From contig NZ_JAKZFT010000004.1 of NCBI RefSeq assembly GCF_022808985.1, positions 1-64,000 on the forward strand: a stretch of DNA of 64,000 bases, written 5' to 3'. The first letter of the stretch is position 1. Each line of letters starts with the position of its first letter. Below are positions 1-8,157 of the stretch, piece by piece. Position numbers and translations under genes: made by a program. This DNA is from Geotalea sp. SG265 (GTDB taxonomy: Bacteria; Desulfobacterota; Desulfuromonadia; Geobacterales; Geobacteraceae). A model generated the notes under the pieces. It did not search any database. It was given only the letters and a program-made list of their open reading frames with translations, and was not told the origin of the DNA.

Positions 1-2
1 TC

Positions 3-581
3 GGAAAGAATCCGGGCCGTACCTTCAAAGGAGAGAAGATCTCCAACCAAACTCACACATCAAGCACTGATCCTGAAGCAAAGCTCTACCGTAAGAGCCT
101 CAACCAAGAACCGAAACTGTCGTTTGCAGCACATCTGCTTACCGAGAACCAGAACGGTTTAGTTGTGATGAGCAGAGTTACACAAGCCGATGGCTTTGCC
201 GAGCGAGAAACGGCCAAGGCAATGATCGGTAAGATCGCTCCTCGCAAGCGTCGGATCACTGTGGCGGCTGACAAGAATTACGATACCTTTGGATTCGCCA
301 AAGCTATGCGGGACTTGAAGGTGACCCCCCATGTCACGCAAAACACAACGAAGAAGGGCCGCCGTTCATCAATAGATGGCCGCACTACAAGACACACAAG
401 CTATGCAGCAAGCCAGAAATTCCGCAAAAGAATCGAGGAGGTGTTTGGCTGGCTTAAGACCGTTGGAATGTTCCGCAAGACCCGCTACAGAGGTGTTAAG
501 AAGATCGACTGGCACTTTACTCTGGCGGTGACAGCCTACAACCTGGTTCGGATGCGAAACTTGGGGGTTGGTGCCACTTAA
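3..581 (+). CDS. IS5-like transposase, C-terminal part (cut by window edge)
   Basis: The frame is open from the first bases of the window, so the 5' part lies outside it. The first internal ATG at 165 is not the true start. The visible protein has the layout of an IS4/IS5-superfamily DDE transposase: an N-terminal stretch with TFKGEKISNQTHTSSTDPEA, an acidic site in AADKNYDTFGF (probable second catalytic Asp), and RKRIEEVFGWLKTVG (probable catalytic Glu), ending in a conserved tail with AVTAYNLVRMRNL. The frame is intact to its stop, so it may still be functional. Subfamily is inferred from overall appearance only. Confidence 0.85.
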   Translation, partial: GKNPGRTFKGEKISNQTHTSSTDPEAKLYRKSLNQEPKLSFAAHLLTENQNGLVVMSRVTQADGFAERETAKAMIGKIAPRKRRITVAADKNYDTFGFAKAMRDLKVTPHVTQNTTKKGRRSSIDGRTTRHTSYAASQKFRKRIEEVFGWLKTVGMFRKTRYRGVKKIDWHFTLAVTAYNLVRMRNLGVGAT

Positions 582-989
582 ATCGGGTGAAATGGGTTCA
601 ACACCCCCGAAAATTGCCAGGAAATCGGCAAAAATGAGTTTCAAAGAGCATAAATTTACTGAGCTAAACAAATAACTTATGCAATTTTGTCCCATAACGG
701 GGCCTTAGCTGCTCAATGCAGAGGTTTTTCAATGCCCTGATATAGGTATTTATTGACCATTCTGCCTGTTATCCATTTGTTCCCTGTATAGGTAACTTGT
801 TGCCTATATCGGCAACCTCATTTTTAAATCCTTCAGCGATCTTTCTTCCAGCTCTGTCGGGCGAATCAGACCATATTGAATACAGCAATACCTTCCCTGT
901 GACCGACCGCCCATCTTCGCAGGGTTGCAGTAGAAATATCTACCATGATGCACAATTCTTTCCTATTAAATTTATCCAAATGAGAGCAC
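582..989. other. Intergenic stretch after the transposase
   Basis: This 400-bp stretch should contain the right end of the insertion sequence. A plausible end lies near 690-710 (CCCATAACGGGGCCTTAG), but the matching left end is outside the window, so no inverted repeat can be confirmed. On the minus strand, about 780-930 encodes a short frame with a Toprim-like look (SDSPDRAGRKIA) but no start codon or upstream domain. It may be a decayed gene fragment. No other gene is supported. Confidence 0.4.
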
Positions 990-1012
990 AAAAAAGCCCG
1001 CGAATGCGGGCT
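990..1012 (-). terminator. Rho-independent terminator of the lrgAB-aroK operon
   Basis: A perfect 7-bp stem, AGCCCGC / GCGGGCT, with a GAAT loop. On the minus strand it is followed by six T residues. It lies about 30 bp past the aroK stop codon. Confidence 0.85.
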
Positions 1013-1044
1013 GTGTGGTACAGGATTCCTTCTGGCTAGCAGCA

Positions 1045-1560
1045 TCAAGGTACTGTGCTTTTCCGGAATTCCATGATGCGGTCGGCAATCTCCTCTGGGG
1101 TCAGGGTGTCGGTGTCGACAGCGATTTCTGCCGTCTGCTCGTAAATGGGGTTTCTCCGCTCCAGGACTTCGGCAACTTCCTCGGTAAAGGTCTTGCCGTC
1201 GGTCAAGGGGGGGCGTTCGGTGTCGGTTGCGATGCGGGCGACGATAGTGGCGACGGTGGCCTTCAGCCAGATGAAACGCCCATTGCTGGCCAGGGCTTGT
1301 ATGTTTTCACGGCGTTCGATGAGCCCGCCACCGGTGTCGATAACATGGTTGTCCAAGGCGCCCACTTCCCGCGCCACTGCCGATTCCAGGTCGCGAAAGT
1401 ATTGCCAGCCCATTTTGGCCACAATCTCAGGGGTGGACATGCCCGCCCTCCTGACAATTTCCTCGTCGGTGCTGATAACCTTCATCTGCAGGCGCTCCGC
1501 CAAAAGCTTTGCAACCGCGCTCTTCCCCGTCCCTCGATAACCGATCAGCACCAGATTCAT
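1045..1560 (-). CDS. aroK: Shikimate kinase
   Basis: Phosphorylates shikimate to shikimate 3-phosphate, the fifth step of the cytoplasmic shikimate pathway to aromatic amino acids. The 171-residue product is of normal AroK length. Visible motifs are Walker A GYRGTGKSA (residues 7-15), the shikimate-binding STDEEI near residue 32, GGGLIERRENI in the middle, and a lid TERPPLTDG. The start at 1560 is chosen because ATG is preceded by GGAG at correct spacing and residue 1 begins the first beta strand (MNLVLIG). An upstream in-frame start would add 13 unrelated residues. It starts 19 bp after lrgB ends and shares its terminator, so it is probably the last gene of that operon. Confidence 0.95.
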   Translation of the reverse strand: MNLVLIGYRGTGKSAVAKLLAERLQMKVISTDEEIVRRAGMSTPEIVAKMGWQYFRDLESAVAREVGALDNHVIDTGGGLIERRENIQALASNGRFIWLKATVATIVARIATDTERPPLTDGKTFTEEVAEVLERRNPIYEQTAEIAVDTDTLTPEEIADRIMEFRKSTVP

Positions 1561-1579
1561 TCCATTTCTCCGTTCTGCA

Positions 1580-2299
1580 TTAACTGAAAAGAGCCACAAT
1601 CAGCGGCAGGATGATGGCCGTCAACAGGCCGTTCAAAGCCATGGCCAGGGCGGAGAAGGCACCGGCCACCCTGCCCCGCTGGATGGCATGGGCGGTGCCG
1701 ACGCCGTGGGAAGCCACCCCCAGCGCCATGCCGCAGGCCATTTCATCCTTTACCCTCGTCCGCTTGAGGACAAAGTCGCCGATCACCGCCCCGGTAATGC
1801 CGGTGAGGACGACAACCACCGCTGTCAATGAAGGGAGACCGCCGATCTTCTCGGAAATGCCCATGGCAATGGGGGTGGTCACCGATTTGGGGGCCATGGT
1901 CAGGAGGATAACCTTGTCTCCCCCCAGAAGCCAGCCGATGCCGACGGCGCTGGCAATACCGGTGAGGGAGCCGATGAACAGAGCGACCATGATGGGGAGG
2001 AAGGCTGCTTTCACCGCATGCACCTCCCGGTAGAGGGGGATCGCCAGGGCGACGGTGGCTGGACCCAGGAGGAAATGAATGAACTGGGCGCCGCGGAAAT
2101 AGGTCTGATAGTCGGTGCCACTGATCTTGAGCAGGACCACCAGCAGTATCACTGCCGTCAGCACCGGATTGAGCAGCGGGCTGCAGTCCAGCCTGCGGAA
2201 CAGCCAGCTGCCAATCTGGTAGGCTATCAGGGTCAGGGTCAGCCAGAGCAGCGGGGTCGCAGAGAGATAGACCCACAGTTCCCGTATATCGCAATTCAT
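1580..2299 (-). CDS. lrgB: LrgB/CidB family membrane protein
   Basis: A 239-residue integral membrane protein with about six to eight hydrophobic segments and the family's conserved core (APKSVTTPIAMGIS, then a Gly/Ser-rich segment with SHGVGTAHAI). LrgB/CidB proteins act with small LrgA/CidA partners in the inner membrane. They have been linked to holin-like control of murein hydrolases and, in other bacteria, to pyruvate or glycolate transport. The start overlaps the lrgA stop by 4 bp and has an AGGAGA ribosome binding site, indicating coupling. The substrate cannot be told from sequence. Confidence 0.9.
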   Translation of the reverse strand: MNCDIRELWVYLSATPLLWLTLTLIAYQIGSWLFRRLDCSPLLNPVLTAVILLVVLLKISGTDYQTYFRGAQFIHFLLGPATVALAIPLYREVHAVKAAFLPIMVALFIGSLTGIASAVGIGWLLGGDKVILLTMAPKSVTTPIAMGISEKIGGLPSLTAVVVVLTGITGAVIGDFVLKRTRVKDEMACGMALGVASHGVGTAHAIQRGRVAGAFSALAMALNGLLTAIILPLIVALFS

Positions 2300-2661
2300 G
2301 ATTGCCTCTCCTTGTGAATCGGACTCCTACGCCGATTCAGGTACTGCATGACCAGGCCGGTAACGGCAATGGTGACCATGGTGCCGATGATGATGGCCCC
2401 GGCAAGGGGTGCAGCAGATTTTACCAAGAGATCCAGGTTGCTGATGACGCCGACGCCGGCCGGTACGAATAGAAGCGACAGGTAGCGCAGCAGAAAGCCA
2501 CCAACAGATTCCATCTCCTGGGGAATACCCCGGCGCACCATGAGCCCCGTAAAGAGGATCACCATGCCCAGCACCGGACCGGGAACAGGCAGTCGTGCGA
2601 CCCTGGTGACCACTTCGCCGAGCAGCTGGCAGATAAGTATTATTGTCAGGTTTTCCAGCAT
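2296..2661 (-). CDS. lrgA: LrgA/CidA family holin-like membrane protein
   Basis: A 121-residue hydrophobic protein with four predicted membrane segments and the LrgA signature: VARLPVPGPVLGMVILF near residue 20 and LLFVPAGVGV near residue 68. It is the first gene of lrgA-lrgB-aroK and overlaps lrgB by 4 bp. Known family members pair with LrgB; whether this pair acts as a holin/antiholin or as a small-organic-acid carrier is not decidable here. The ribosome binding site (AGGGA) is weak, and no clear promoter was recognised in the 57 bp separating it from the THUMP-like gene. Confidence 0.9.
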   Translation of the reverse strand: MLENLTIILICQLLGEVVTRVARLPVPGPVLGMVILFTGLMVRRGIPQEMESVGGFLLRYLSLLFVPAGVGVISNLDLLVKSAAPLAGAIIIGTMVTIAVTGLVMQYLNRRRSPIHKERQS

Positions 2662-2718
2662 AAGAATCCCTTAGTATCCCAGAGGCGCTTTCAGGAAAGG
2701 AGCATCTTTATACTACAG

Positions 2719-3258
2719 TCAGTCCAGATGCAAAAGGGGAAATTGGATCAGCTGCGCCCTGCTGAATAAGGAAAGGCCACCCTGGGTCCCCACCGTTTCG
2801 ATGGCTATGACCGCATCTGGGTCTTCGAAGGCGGTCTTGCCGGGGGTACCGGCTCGCGCCAGATGATGGAGGAGGAATTCGTCGAGAAATCGCTCCTCGT
2901 CCATGCTGGAAAGCTTCCCCCTGAAACCTCGCCGGTGCATGCGCACATGGAAACGGGCGTTTGCAAGCCGCGGAATGTAGCCCATGACCTTCTCACGGCA
3001 ACGCTCTTCGAATTCCTCAGGCGATTGAAAGGTGATGAGCCGCTCAAGGGGCATGAAACGGGAAATCACCAGGGATAGGCCAGGATCGGCGCCGAGCTCC
3101 CGATGAAGCTCCGCCAGGACCTGGAAAGGGTCGGCGCTGCGCAAGAGCAGGACGTTGAAAAAATCGGACTTGGCAACGATGCCGTGCCGGTCCAGGAGCC
3201 GCCGGGCTTTGGTAAATCCGCCGTCGTGGACGGTCACCACCGCATTCCATTCGCGCAT
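2719..3258 (-). CDS. Probable THUMP-domain protein
   Basis: A 179-residue soluble protein beginning MREWNAVVTVHDGGF. The ATG at 3258 is chosen because a near-perfect GAGGAGG lies five bases upstream. The N-terminal two-thirds resembles a THUMP domain: VLAELHRELGADP followed by a strand and a repeated helix-strand pattern with SPEEFEERCREKV. It lacks any catalytic methyltransferase or thiouridylase domain. THUMP domains bind RNA, usually tRNA, so a role in tRNA or rRNA modification is an inference. The C-terminal part (VIAIETVGTQGGLSLFSRAQ) fits a stand-alone THUMP protein. The family assignment is made by eye. Confidence 0.55.
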   Translation of the reverse strand: MREWNAVVTVHDGGFTKARRLLDRHGIVAKSDFFNVLLLRSADPFQVLAELHRELGADPGLSLVISRFMPLERLITFQSPEEFEERCREKVMGYIPRLANARFHVRMHRRGFRGKLSSMDEERFLDEFLLHHLARAGTPGKTAFEDPDAVIAIETVGTQGGLSLFSRAQLIQFPLLHLD

Positions 3259-3428
3259 AATGGCCTCCTCTGCCGGTTTCAGCCATGCCGCCTGCAACCG
3301 GTGTCGTTATTGAAAGTCTAGCATCCTTTTCCTTCGGGGCACCGGGTGCTCCAATCGCGACAAAATCCTGTGATACAATTTACAAAGCATTTACTGGGGA
3401 ATGATGACGTCCGGGACAGGCATCATAC

Positions 3429-5516
3429 ATGACATGTAAATTGTGCGGCTCCGAAAAAATGCAGGTCTTGCTGATCGTGACGGTCTACGTCGTCTTCAGT
3501 ACCCTGTGGATATATGTGTCGGACAGGCTGCTGTTTCTAGTAATTGCCCCTCAGCTCAGGACCAACATCTCCATCTATAAGGGAGAGGCGTTCGTTTTAC
3601 TTTCGGCAGGACTGCTGTACCTGCTGATCGTCCGGTATGCAAGACGTCTGAAAGAGGCTTCATCTGCCGGCGAAAAGAGGTTCCGCCTCATTGCCGATTA
3701 TATGCCCGGCTTTGTCTGGACGATCAGGCCCGACGGCACGGTGGATTTCTCGAACAAGTTTTTCAAAGAATTCACAGGGCTTGAATCCTACAACGATACA
3801 TCTTTCGTCCATCCCGATGACCGGGCCTTGACGGAAGCCATCTGGCGTAAGGCCATGCAAACCGGAACTCCATATGAGGTCGAGCATCGCTTCAGGCGAC
3901 ATGACGGCGTCTACCGCTGGTACCTGTGCCGGGCGGTCCCGGAGCGCGACGCTGCTGGAAAGATCGTCAGGTGGTACGGCACATCCACTGACATCGATGA
4001 CCTGAAGACTACTTCGGAAGCATTGCGATCAAGGACTGCAGAGCTGGAATCGCTCCTTGCCCATGCACCCATCGGTTTTGCCTTCTTCGATCAACGACAC
4101 CGCTATCTGCGGGTAAACAGAGCTCTCTGCCTGATCAACGGACTAAGGGAAGAAGAGATGCTGGGAAAGACTATACAGGAGGTGCTCCCGGTCAATGCGC
4201 GGGCGGCGGACCCGATACTGGACCAGGTTTTCCGTTCCGGCTTAGCGGTGGAAGCGGAAATTGCCGGCGAAACCCCAAAAGAACCCGGAGTGGAAAGGTA
4301 CTGGCTGACCGGTTTCTATCCGGTCTTCGCCTCCGCAAAGGAACCGATCGCAGTCGGCGCCTATGTGGTCGAGATAACCGAGCGCAAGCGTGCCGAAGAA
4401 GCCATGTCCCGTCTTGCGGCCATCGTTCGGGCAGCTGAGGACGCGGTATTCAGTGAGGATCTCAACGGCATCGTCCAGACCTGGAACCGTGGCGCAGAGA
4501 AACTTTTTGGCTATTCGGCCGAGGAGATGATCGGTAAACCCATTTCACTGGTCATTCCTCCGGAACTGACAAGCGAGCTGAAGGAAATGACCCGCAAGAC
4601 GAAGCAGGGACTCCAGGACCATTACGAAACGGTCCGTCTCACCAAAGGAGGGAAGCGAATCTTCGTTTTCCTGACCATGTCCCCCATGCGAGATGCTGCG
4701 GGCCAAATCGTCGGGGTCGCGAAAATAGTCCGCGACATTTCGGACAAAAAGAGAGCGGAAGAAGATCTGAAGGAAACGGTCAAGGCCCTGCAACGGACCA
4801 ATCACGAACTGCAACAGTTTGCCCATGTGGCCTCCCACGATCTGCAGGAGCCGCTGCGGAACGTGACGCGGTACATGGAGCTTTTCTTCCGCAATTATCA
4901 GGACCGGATCGACGAAAAGGGCCGCATCTACATCAATTTTGCCATGGAAGGAGCAAACCGGATTCATGCCCTGGTCAGCGACCTTCTCTCCTACTCGGAG
5001 CTGGGGGTGTCGGCCAGGGAGTTCAGGCCGGTCTCCATGCATGCCGTTGCAGAAGAAGCCATGGACAATCTGCGGCACACCATGGAGGAAAGCCGCGCCG
5101 TGGTCCTGCTGGATGAACTGCCGGAAGTAATGGGCAACAGGCGCCAATTGGTGCAGCTTCTGCAGAACCTGCTCAGCAATGCCCTCAAGTTCGGAAGAAG
5201 CGGCATTTCACCCCGGATCAGCATCTCTGCGGAGAGGCTCACCGGCAACTGGCGCTTCGGCGTCCATGACAACGGCATCGGCATCGAGCCCGAATATTTC
5301 GACAAGATATTTGTCATATTTCAACGGCTACACGCGCGATCCAAACACCCGGGCACCGGCATCGGGCTCGCCATTTGCCGCAAGATCGTCGAGCTGCACG
5401 GGGGGAGAATCTGGGTCGAATCCCGGCTCGGCGAGGGATCCATCTTTTATTTCACCATCCCTGCCCGCGGAGGAACCGATGAAGGTCATGGAAATACTGC
5501 TGGTGGAAGACAATGA
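3429..5516 (+). CDS. Membrane-anchored PAS sensor histidine kinase
   Basis: A 695-residue sensor kinase. Two N-terminal membrane helices (residues about 11-33 and 52-70) flank a short periplasmic loop. Three PAS/PAC domains follow at about 80-195, 203-320 and 327-445; the PAC ends are marked by ITERKRAEE and ISDKKRAEEDL. A dimerisation and phosphoacceptor helix follows with HVASHDLQEPLR, then a HATPase domain with LLQNLLSNALKF (N box), DNGIGIEPEY (G1) and GTGIGLAICRKI (G2). An alternative start is 3459 (MQVLLI). The gene overlaps the following response regulator by 38 bp, so the two are a likely cognate pair. The signal sensed is unknown. Confidence 0.93.
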   Translation: MTCKLCGSEKMQVLLIVTVYVVFSTLWIYVSDRLLFLVIAPQLRTNISIYKGEAFVLLSAGLLYLLIVRYARRLKEASSAGEKRFRLIADYMPGFVWTIRPDGTVDFSNKFFKEFTGLESYNDTSFVHPDDRALTEAIWRKAMQTGTPYEVEHRFRRHDGVYRWYLCRAVPERDAAGKIVRWYGTSTDIDDLKTTSEALRSRTAELESLLAHAPIGFAFFDQRHRYLRVNRALCLINGLREEEMLGKTIQEVLPVNARAADPILDQVFRSGLAVEAEIAGETPKEPGVERYWLTGFYPVFASAKEPIAVGAYVVEITERKRAEEAMSRLAAIVRAAEDAVFSEDLNGIVQTWNRGAEKLFGYSAEEMIGKPISLVIPPELTSELKEMTRKTKQGLQDHYETVRLTKGGKRIFVFLTMSPMRDAAGQIVGVAKIVRDISDKKRAEEDLKETVKALQRTNHELQQFAHVASHDLQEPLRNVTRYMELFFRNYQDRIDEKGRIYINFAMEGANRIHALVSDLLSYSELGVSAREFRPVSMHAVAEEAMDNLRHTMEESRAVVLLDELPEVMGNRRQLVQLLQNLLSNALKFGRSGISPRISISAERLTGNWRFGVHDNGIGIEPEYFDKIFVIFQRLHARSKHPGTGIGLAICRKIVELHGGRIWVESRLGEGSIFYFTIPARGGTDEGHGNTAGGRQ

Positions 5517-5913
5517 GGCCGATGCTTTCCTGATGCAGGAAGTGTTGCAGGAAAGCAGTTATCGCAATAATGTCACGGTGGTGCCCAATGGGCTGGATGC
5601 GATGGAATTTCTCCGCAGGCAGGGACATTACGGCGGCGCGCCGCGCCCGGACATCATTCTGCTCGACCTGAACCTGCCGAAAAAAGATGGCCGAGAGGTG
5701 CTGGAGGAAGTGAAGAGCGATCCCGACCTGAAAATAATTCCGGTGGTGGTGCTGACCACTTCGGAATCGGAAGAAGATGTGAGAAACAGCTACGGCTCCC
5801 ACGCCAACTGCTACATCACAAAGCCCATGGAGCTGGACCAGACCTACAGGACCATCCAGGGAATTCAGGACTTCTGGTTCGGCACAGTGCGGCTTCCCAA
5901 GGGAAACGGATAA
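5479..5913 (+). CDS. Single-domain response regulator (Rcp1-like)
   Basis: A 144-residue receiver with no output domain. It shows the acidic pocket (LLVEDNEAD), the phosphoacceptor Asp in ILLDLNLPKKDG, the switch Thr/Ser in VVVLTTSESEEDV and the conserved Lys in YITKPMEL. The start at 5479 has GGAGG upstream and lies inside the end of the kinase gene in another frame; 5488 is an alternative ATG. Rcp1-like receivers typically pair with phytochrome-type or PAS kinases and act by protein contact or phosphorelay. The gene converges on the cytochrome b gene, with only 15 bp between the stops. Confidence 0.93.
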   Translation: MKVMEILLVEDNEADAFLMQEVLQESSYRNNVTVVPNGLDAMEFLRRQGHYGGAPRPDIILLDLNLPKKDGREVLEEVKSDPDLKIIPVVVLTTSESEEDVRNSYGSHANCYITKPMELDQTYRTIQGIQDFWFGTVRLPKGNG

Positions 5914-5928
5914 GCGGCCGGAACCCCG

Positions 5929-6591
5929 TCAACCGACAATATGCAGCAGGACGGAAAGAGGTATGGCACTGTAACCGGCCAGGAAGATGACGGCGAGGCC
6001 GCTGCCGACCTTGATGATCACCGGCCGGCTTCTTTCGCTGCTCCATCCCATTGTCTGGAAAAAGCTCTGGATGCCATGGACGAGATGGAGGAAGAGCACC
6101 GCCATGGCCGCCACGTACAGCGATACCACTGGCAGGCGGCGAAAGCTTGCAACCACCATGGCAAAGACGTCGTACCTCCCTGCCGCATCCATTTTCTGCA
6201 CCACGTCCGGGGTAACCCGGATGGTGAACTGGAGGAGGTGGAAAATGACGAAGATTCCCAGGAGCAGTCCCGTCCAAATCATGGTCTCACCTGCAAAACC
6301 GGCGGTCAAATATCTCCGCGCGACCGTTTGATGCGGTTTGGCAGCCCGGTTCTCCAGCGTCAGTCGGATTCCGTACCAGGCATGGGTAACAAAAAAGACG
6401 AGCATGGACAGGCGGAACATCCAGACCAGCGGGGGAAAGCGCCGCAGATGCTCTGCATAGGCGTTGATGCCGTCGGGGCCTTCGAAGATAAGTGAATTGC
6501 CGATCAGATGCACGATAACGAAGAGAACCATCGCCTGGCCGGTGACGGCCATGACCATTTTTCTCCCCACCGAACTGCTGAAAAAGCCCAT
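5929..6591 (-). CDS. Succinate dehydrogenase/fumarate reductase cytochrome b subunit (orphan)
   Basis: A 220-residue membrane protein with five predicted helices, of the di-heme SdhC/FrdC type known from epsilon- and deltaproteobacteria. The candidate heme-ligand histidines are all present: H28 (VHLIGN), H70 (THAWYG), H118 (FHLLQF) and H169/H172 (HLVHG). The start at 6591 is set by AAGGAAGGAACCG directly upstream; an upstream reading would add 34 unlikely residues. No flavoprotein (A) or iron-sulfur (B) gene lies beside it. In known complexes the three are encoded together, so it is either a spare subunit joining enzymes encoded elsewhere or a stand-alone quinone-reactive cytochrome. Confidence 0.9.
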   Translation of the reverse strand: MGFFSSSVGRKMVMAVTGQAMVLFVIVHLIGNSLIFEGPDGINAYAEHLRRFPPLVWMFRLSMLVFFVTHAWYGIRLTLENRAAKPHQTVARRYLTAGFAGETMIWTGLLLGIFVIFHLLQFTIRVTPDVVQKMDAAGRYDVFAMVVASFRRLPVVSLYVAAMAVLFLHLVHGIQSFFQTMGWSSERSRPVIIKVGSGLAVIFLAGYSAIPLSVLLHIVG

Positions 6592-6653
6592 CGGTTCCTT
6601 CCTTGATCGAGACGTTTCATGCCAGAGGCACAGGAAGGTTAAATTATACCAAT

Positions 6654-6690
6654 AAAAAAGAGCAGTGCCACAGGCACCGCTCATTTTTTT
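6654..6690 (-). terminator. Terminator after the DUF6448 gene
   Basis: The stem GAGCAGTGCC / GGCACCGCTC (one mismatch, ACA loop) is flanked by A and T runs on both sides. On the minus strand it ends the operon that finishes at 6703, and it separates that operon from the cytochrome b gene starting at 6591. Confidence 0.75.
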
Positions 6691-6702
6691 CATTCAGCCC
6701 TA

Positions 6703-7320
6703 TCAGTGGCGATGCCCTTCTCCGGGAGCGGCATGCTCCTTGGTGCCCCCGCGATGGGCGCCAGTCTCCCCGGCAGACTGCTGCAGCCGCTCAAGATAAT
6801 GGGTGTAGTCAACGTAGGCCGCCACATACTCGCGTCCCTTGGCGACGTTCTCGTCCTTGTGCTTCAATGCCTCGGCCACCCGCTGAAAGCGCTCGCGAAT
6901 GCCTTTGTTGACCGTTCCGTCCACCATGGTGATCAAGCCGTCGGCAGAACCCTGCTCCAGCGCCTTGTCGGCCATGGCGATGACCGGTTCCACCGTTCCG
7001 GCGGGCTTCAATCCCGTGAAAGCAGCCCCCTCCCCTGCCCTGTGAATGCGCACCATGGACTCGAAGAACTTCATCTCTTCAGCCTGCTGCTGTTTCTTCC
7101 CCTGGGCGGCCATAGCCCTCGCAAATGAAGTTTTTACCTGCTTCTCGTCCTTTGCCTGAACCCATTTCAGGACCGGCGTCACGTCCCGGGCCGCCAGCGC
7201 CTTGCGGGCATCCTGGACGACCGGACCGCCCAGCGTGTCGCAATGGGCACCGGCATGATTACAGACAGCCATCACCAGCACAAGTACAGCAACAGTCGTC
7301 ATGATCTTCATGGTTTTCAT
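6703..7320 (-). CDS. DUF6448-type secreted protein with His-rich tail
   Basis: A 205-residue protein with a signal peptide (hydrophobic residues about 6-23, cleavage expected after HAGA). The mature protein begins HCDTLGGPVVQDARKAL, the hallmark start of the DUF6448 family. The middle is alpha-helical with FFESMVRIHRAGEGAAFTGL, and the C-terminus is rich in His and Gly (HRGGTKEHAAPGEGHRH), suggesting metal binding. The ATG at 7320 has AGGAGG at ideal spacing. It is the last gene of an operon with a secreted CHCF protein and a NapH-like polyferredoxin, which suggests a periplasmic role in redox or metal handling. The function of the family is not known to me. Confidence 0.75.
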   Translation of the reverse strand: MKTMKIMTTVAVLVLVMAVCNHAGAHCDTLGGPVVQDARKALAARDVTPVLKWVQAKDEKQVKTSFARAMAAQGKKQQQAEEMKFFESMVRIHRAGEGAAFTGLKPAGTVEPVIAMADKALEQGSADGLITMVDGTVNKGIRERFQRVAEALKHKDENVAKGREYVAAYVDYTHYLERLQQSAGETGAHRGGTKEHAAPGEGHRH

Positions 7321-7373
7321 GGCTTTCCTCCTTTCAGGCAACAAGTATACCGTATCGGGTGGAAGGCTGAGTG

Positions 7374-8075
7374 TCACCTGATTCCCCGGCCGGCTGCCGC
7401 AATCAGCACCCTGACCTCGGAGTCCAGGTTGGAGGTATCCAGTCTGGCCCGTTGCAGTAGTGCCCCCCAGCTTCGCCCCTCCTTTTTCACCTCGGAGTAG
7501 AGCTGCATGGCCGGCTGACGGGTTCTGGCGGCAAGCAACCCGGCCAGAATCAGCTCCTGGTTCCCGGTGCCCGCCTTCCGCAGTGCCGCCAGCTCCGGTT
7601 CTCCAAGGAAGCGAAAGCGCAGCAGCAGCTCATCCACAATGGCACCGGCAATCGTCCCATCACCGGCATCGGTCCGAAGTGCTTGGGCAACTCGTTCCCC
7701 CATGGATCGGACAGGAATGGCGAGCGGCGCGGCGACAAGCTTCCAGGAGCCTCTGCTGTTATGGTCCTGCAGTAGTAATTCCGGATCTGTCCCAGAGCGG
7801 GCAGCAAGCCAGTAGGCTATCCACAGGTCTTCGGCGGAGCTCCCCCGCTGTTTTTTCATGACGATGGTCTTTTTATCGACGGCAAAAGCTGCCGCGAAAA
7901 AGGAGTTCTGAGTGGTGGCCAGGAAATAGGGATCTGCCGCGGCAGGACGTGCGGCATCGTAGGAACGGTCGGTGAAACAATGGCAGGTGATAGCGGATAG
8001 GGCCAAGGCCGGCACGGGGCTCAGGAGAAGCAGCAAAAGTGCTGCCGAAAAGCTACTGCGGATAAGGGGTTGCAT
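7374..8075 (-). CDS. Secreted protein of unknown function with CxC motif
   Basis: A 233-residue protein with a clear signal peptide (hydrophobic residues 8-23, cleavage near ALA). The mature N-terminus carries a CHCF motif followed by TDRSYD. The remainder is mixed helical with conserved-looking WIAYWLAARSG and no membrane segment. The start at 8075 follows an AAAGGAT ribosome binding site. I do not recognise the family. Its position between a NapH-like Fe-S membrane protein and a DUF6448 protein suggests that the Cys-x-Cys pair could bind a metal or take part in electron transfer; that is inference. Confidence 0.65.
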   Translation of the reverse strand: MQPLIRSSFSAALLLLLLSPVPALALSAITCHCFTDRSYDAARPAAADPYFLATTQNSFFAAAFAVDKKTIVMKKQRGSSAEDLWIAYWLAARSGTDPELLLQDHNSRGSWKLVAAPLAIPVRSMGERVAQALRTDAGDGTIAGAIVDELLLRFRFLGEPELAALRKAGTGNQELILAGLLAARTRQPAMQLYSEVKKEGRSWGALLQRARLDTSNLDSEVRVLIAAAGRGIR

Positions 8076-8157
8076 GGGAAATATCCTTTCTTGCACTACA
8101 GCCAATGTTTCGGGTACGAGCGGTGAAACAGCGCCGTTTCATGGCATGCCCATCCTC

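Noticed and set aside
780-930. Minus-strand Toprim-like fragment (SDSPDRAGRKIA)
   Set aside because: No start codon and no remaining domain; resemblance is too short to call a pseudogene.
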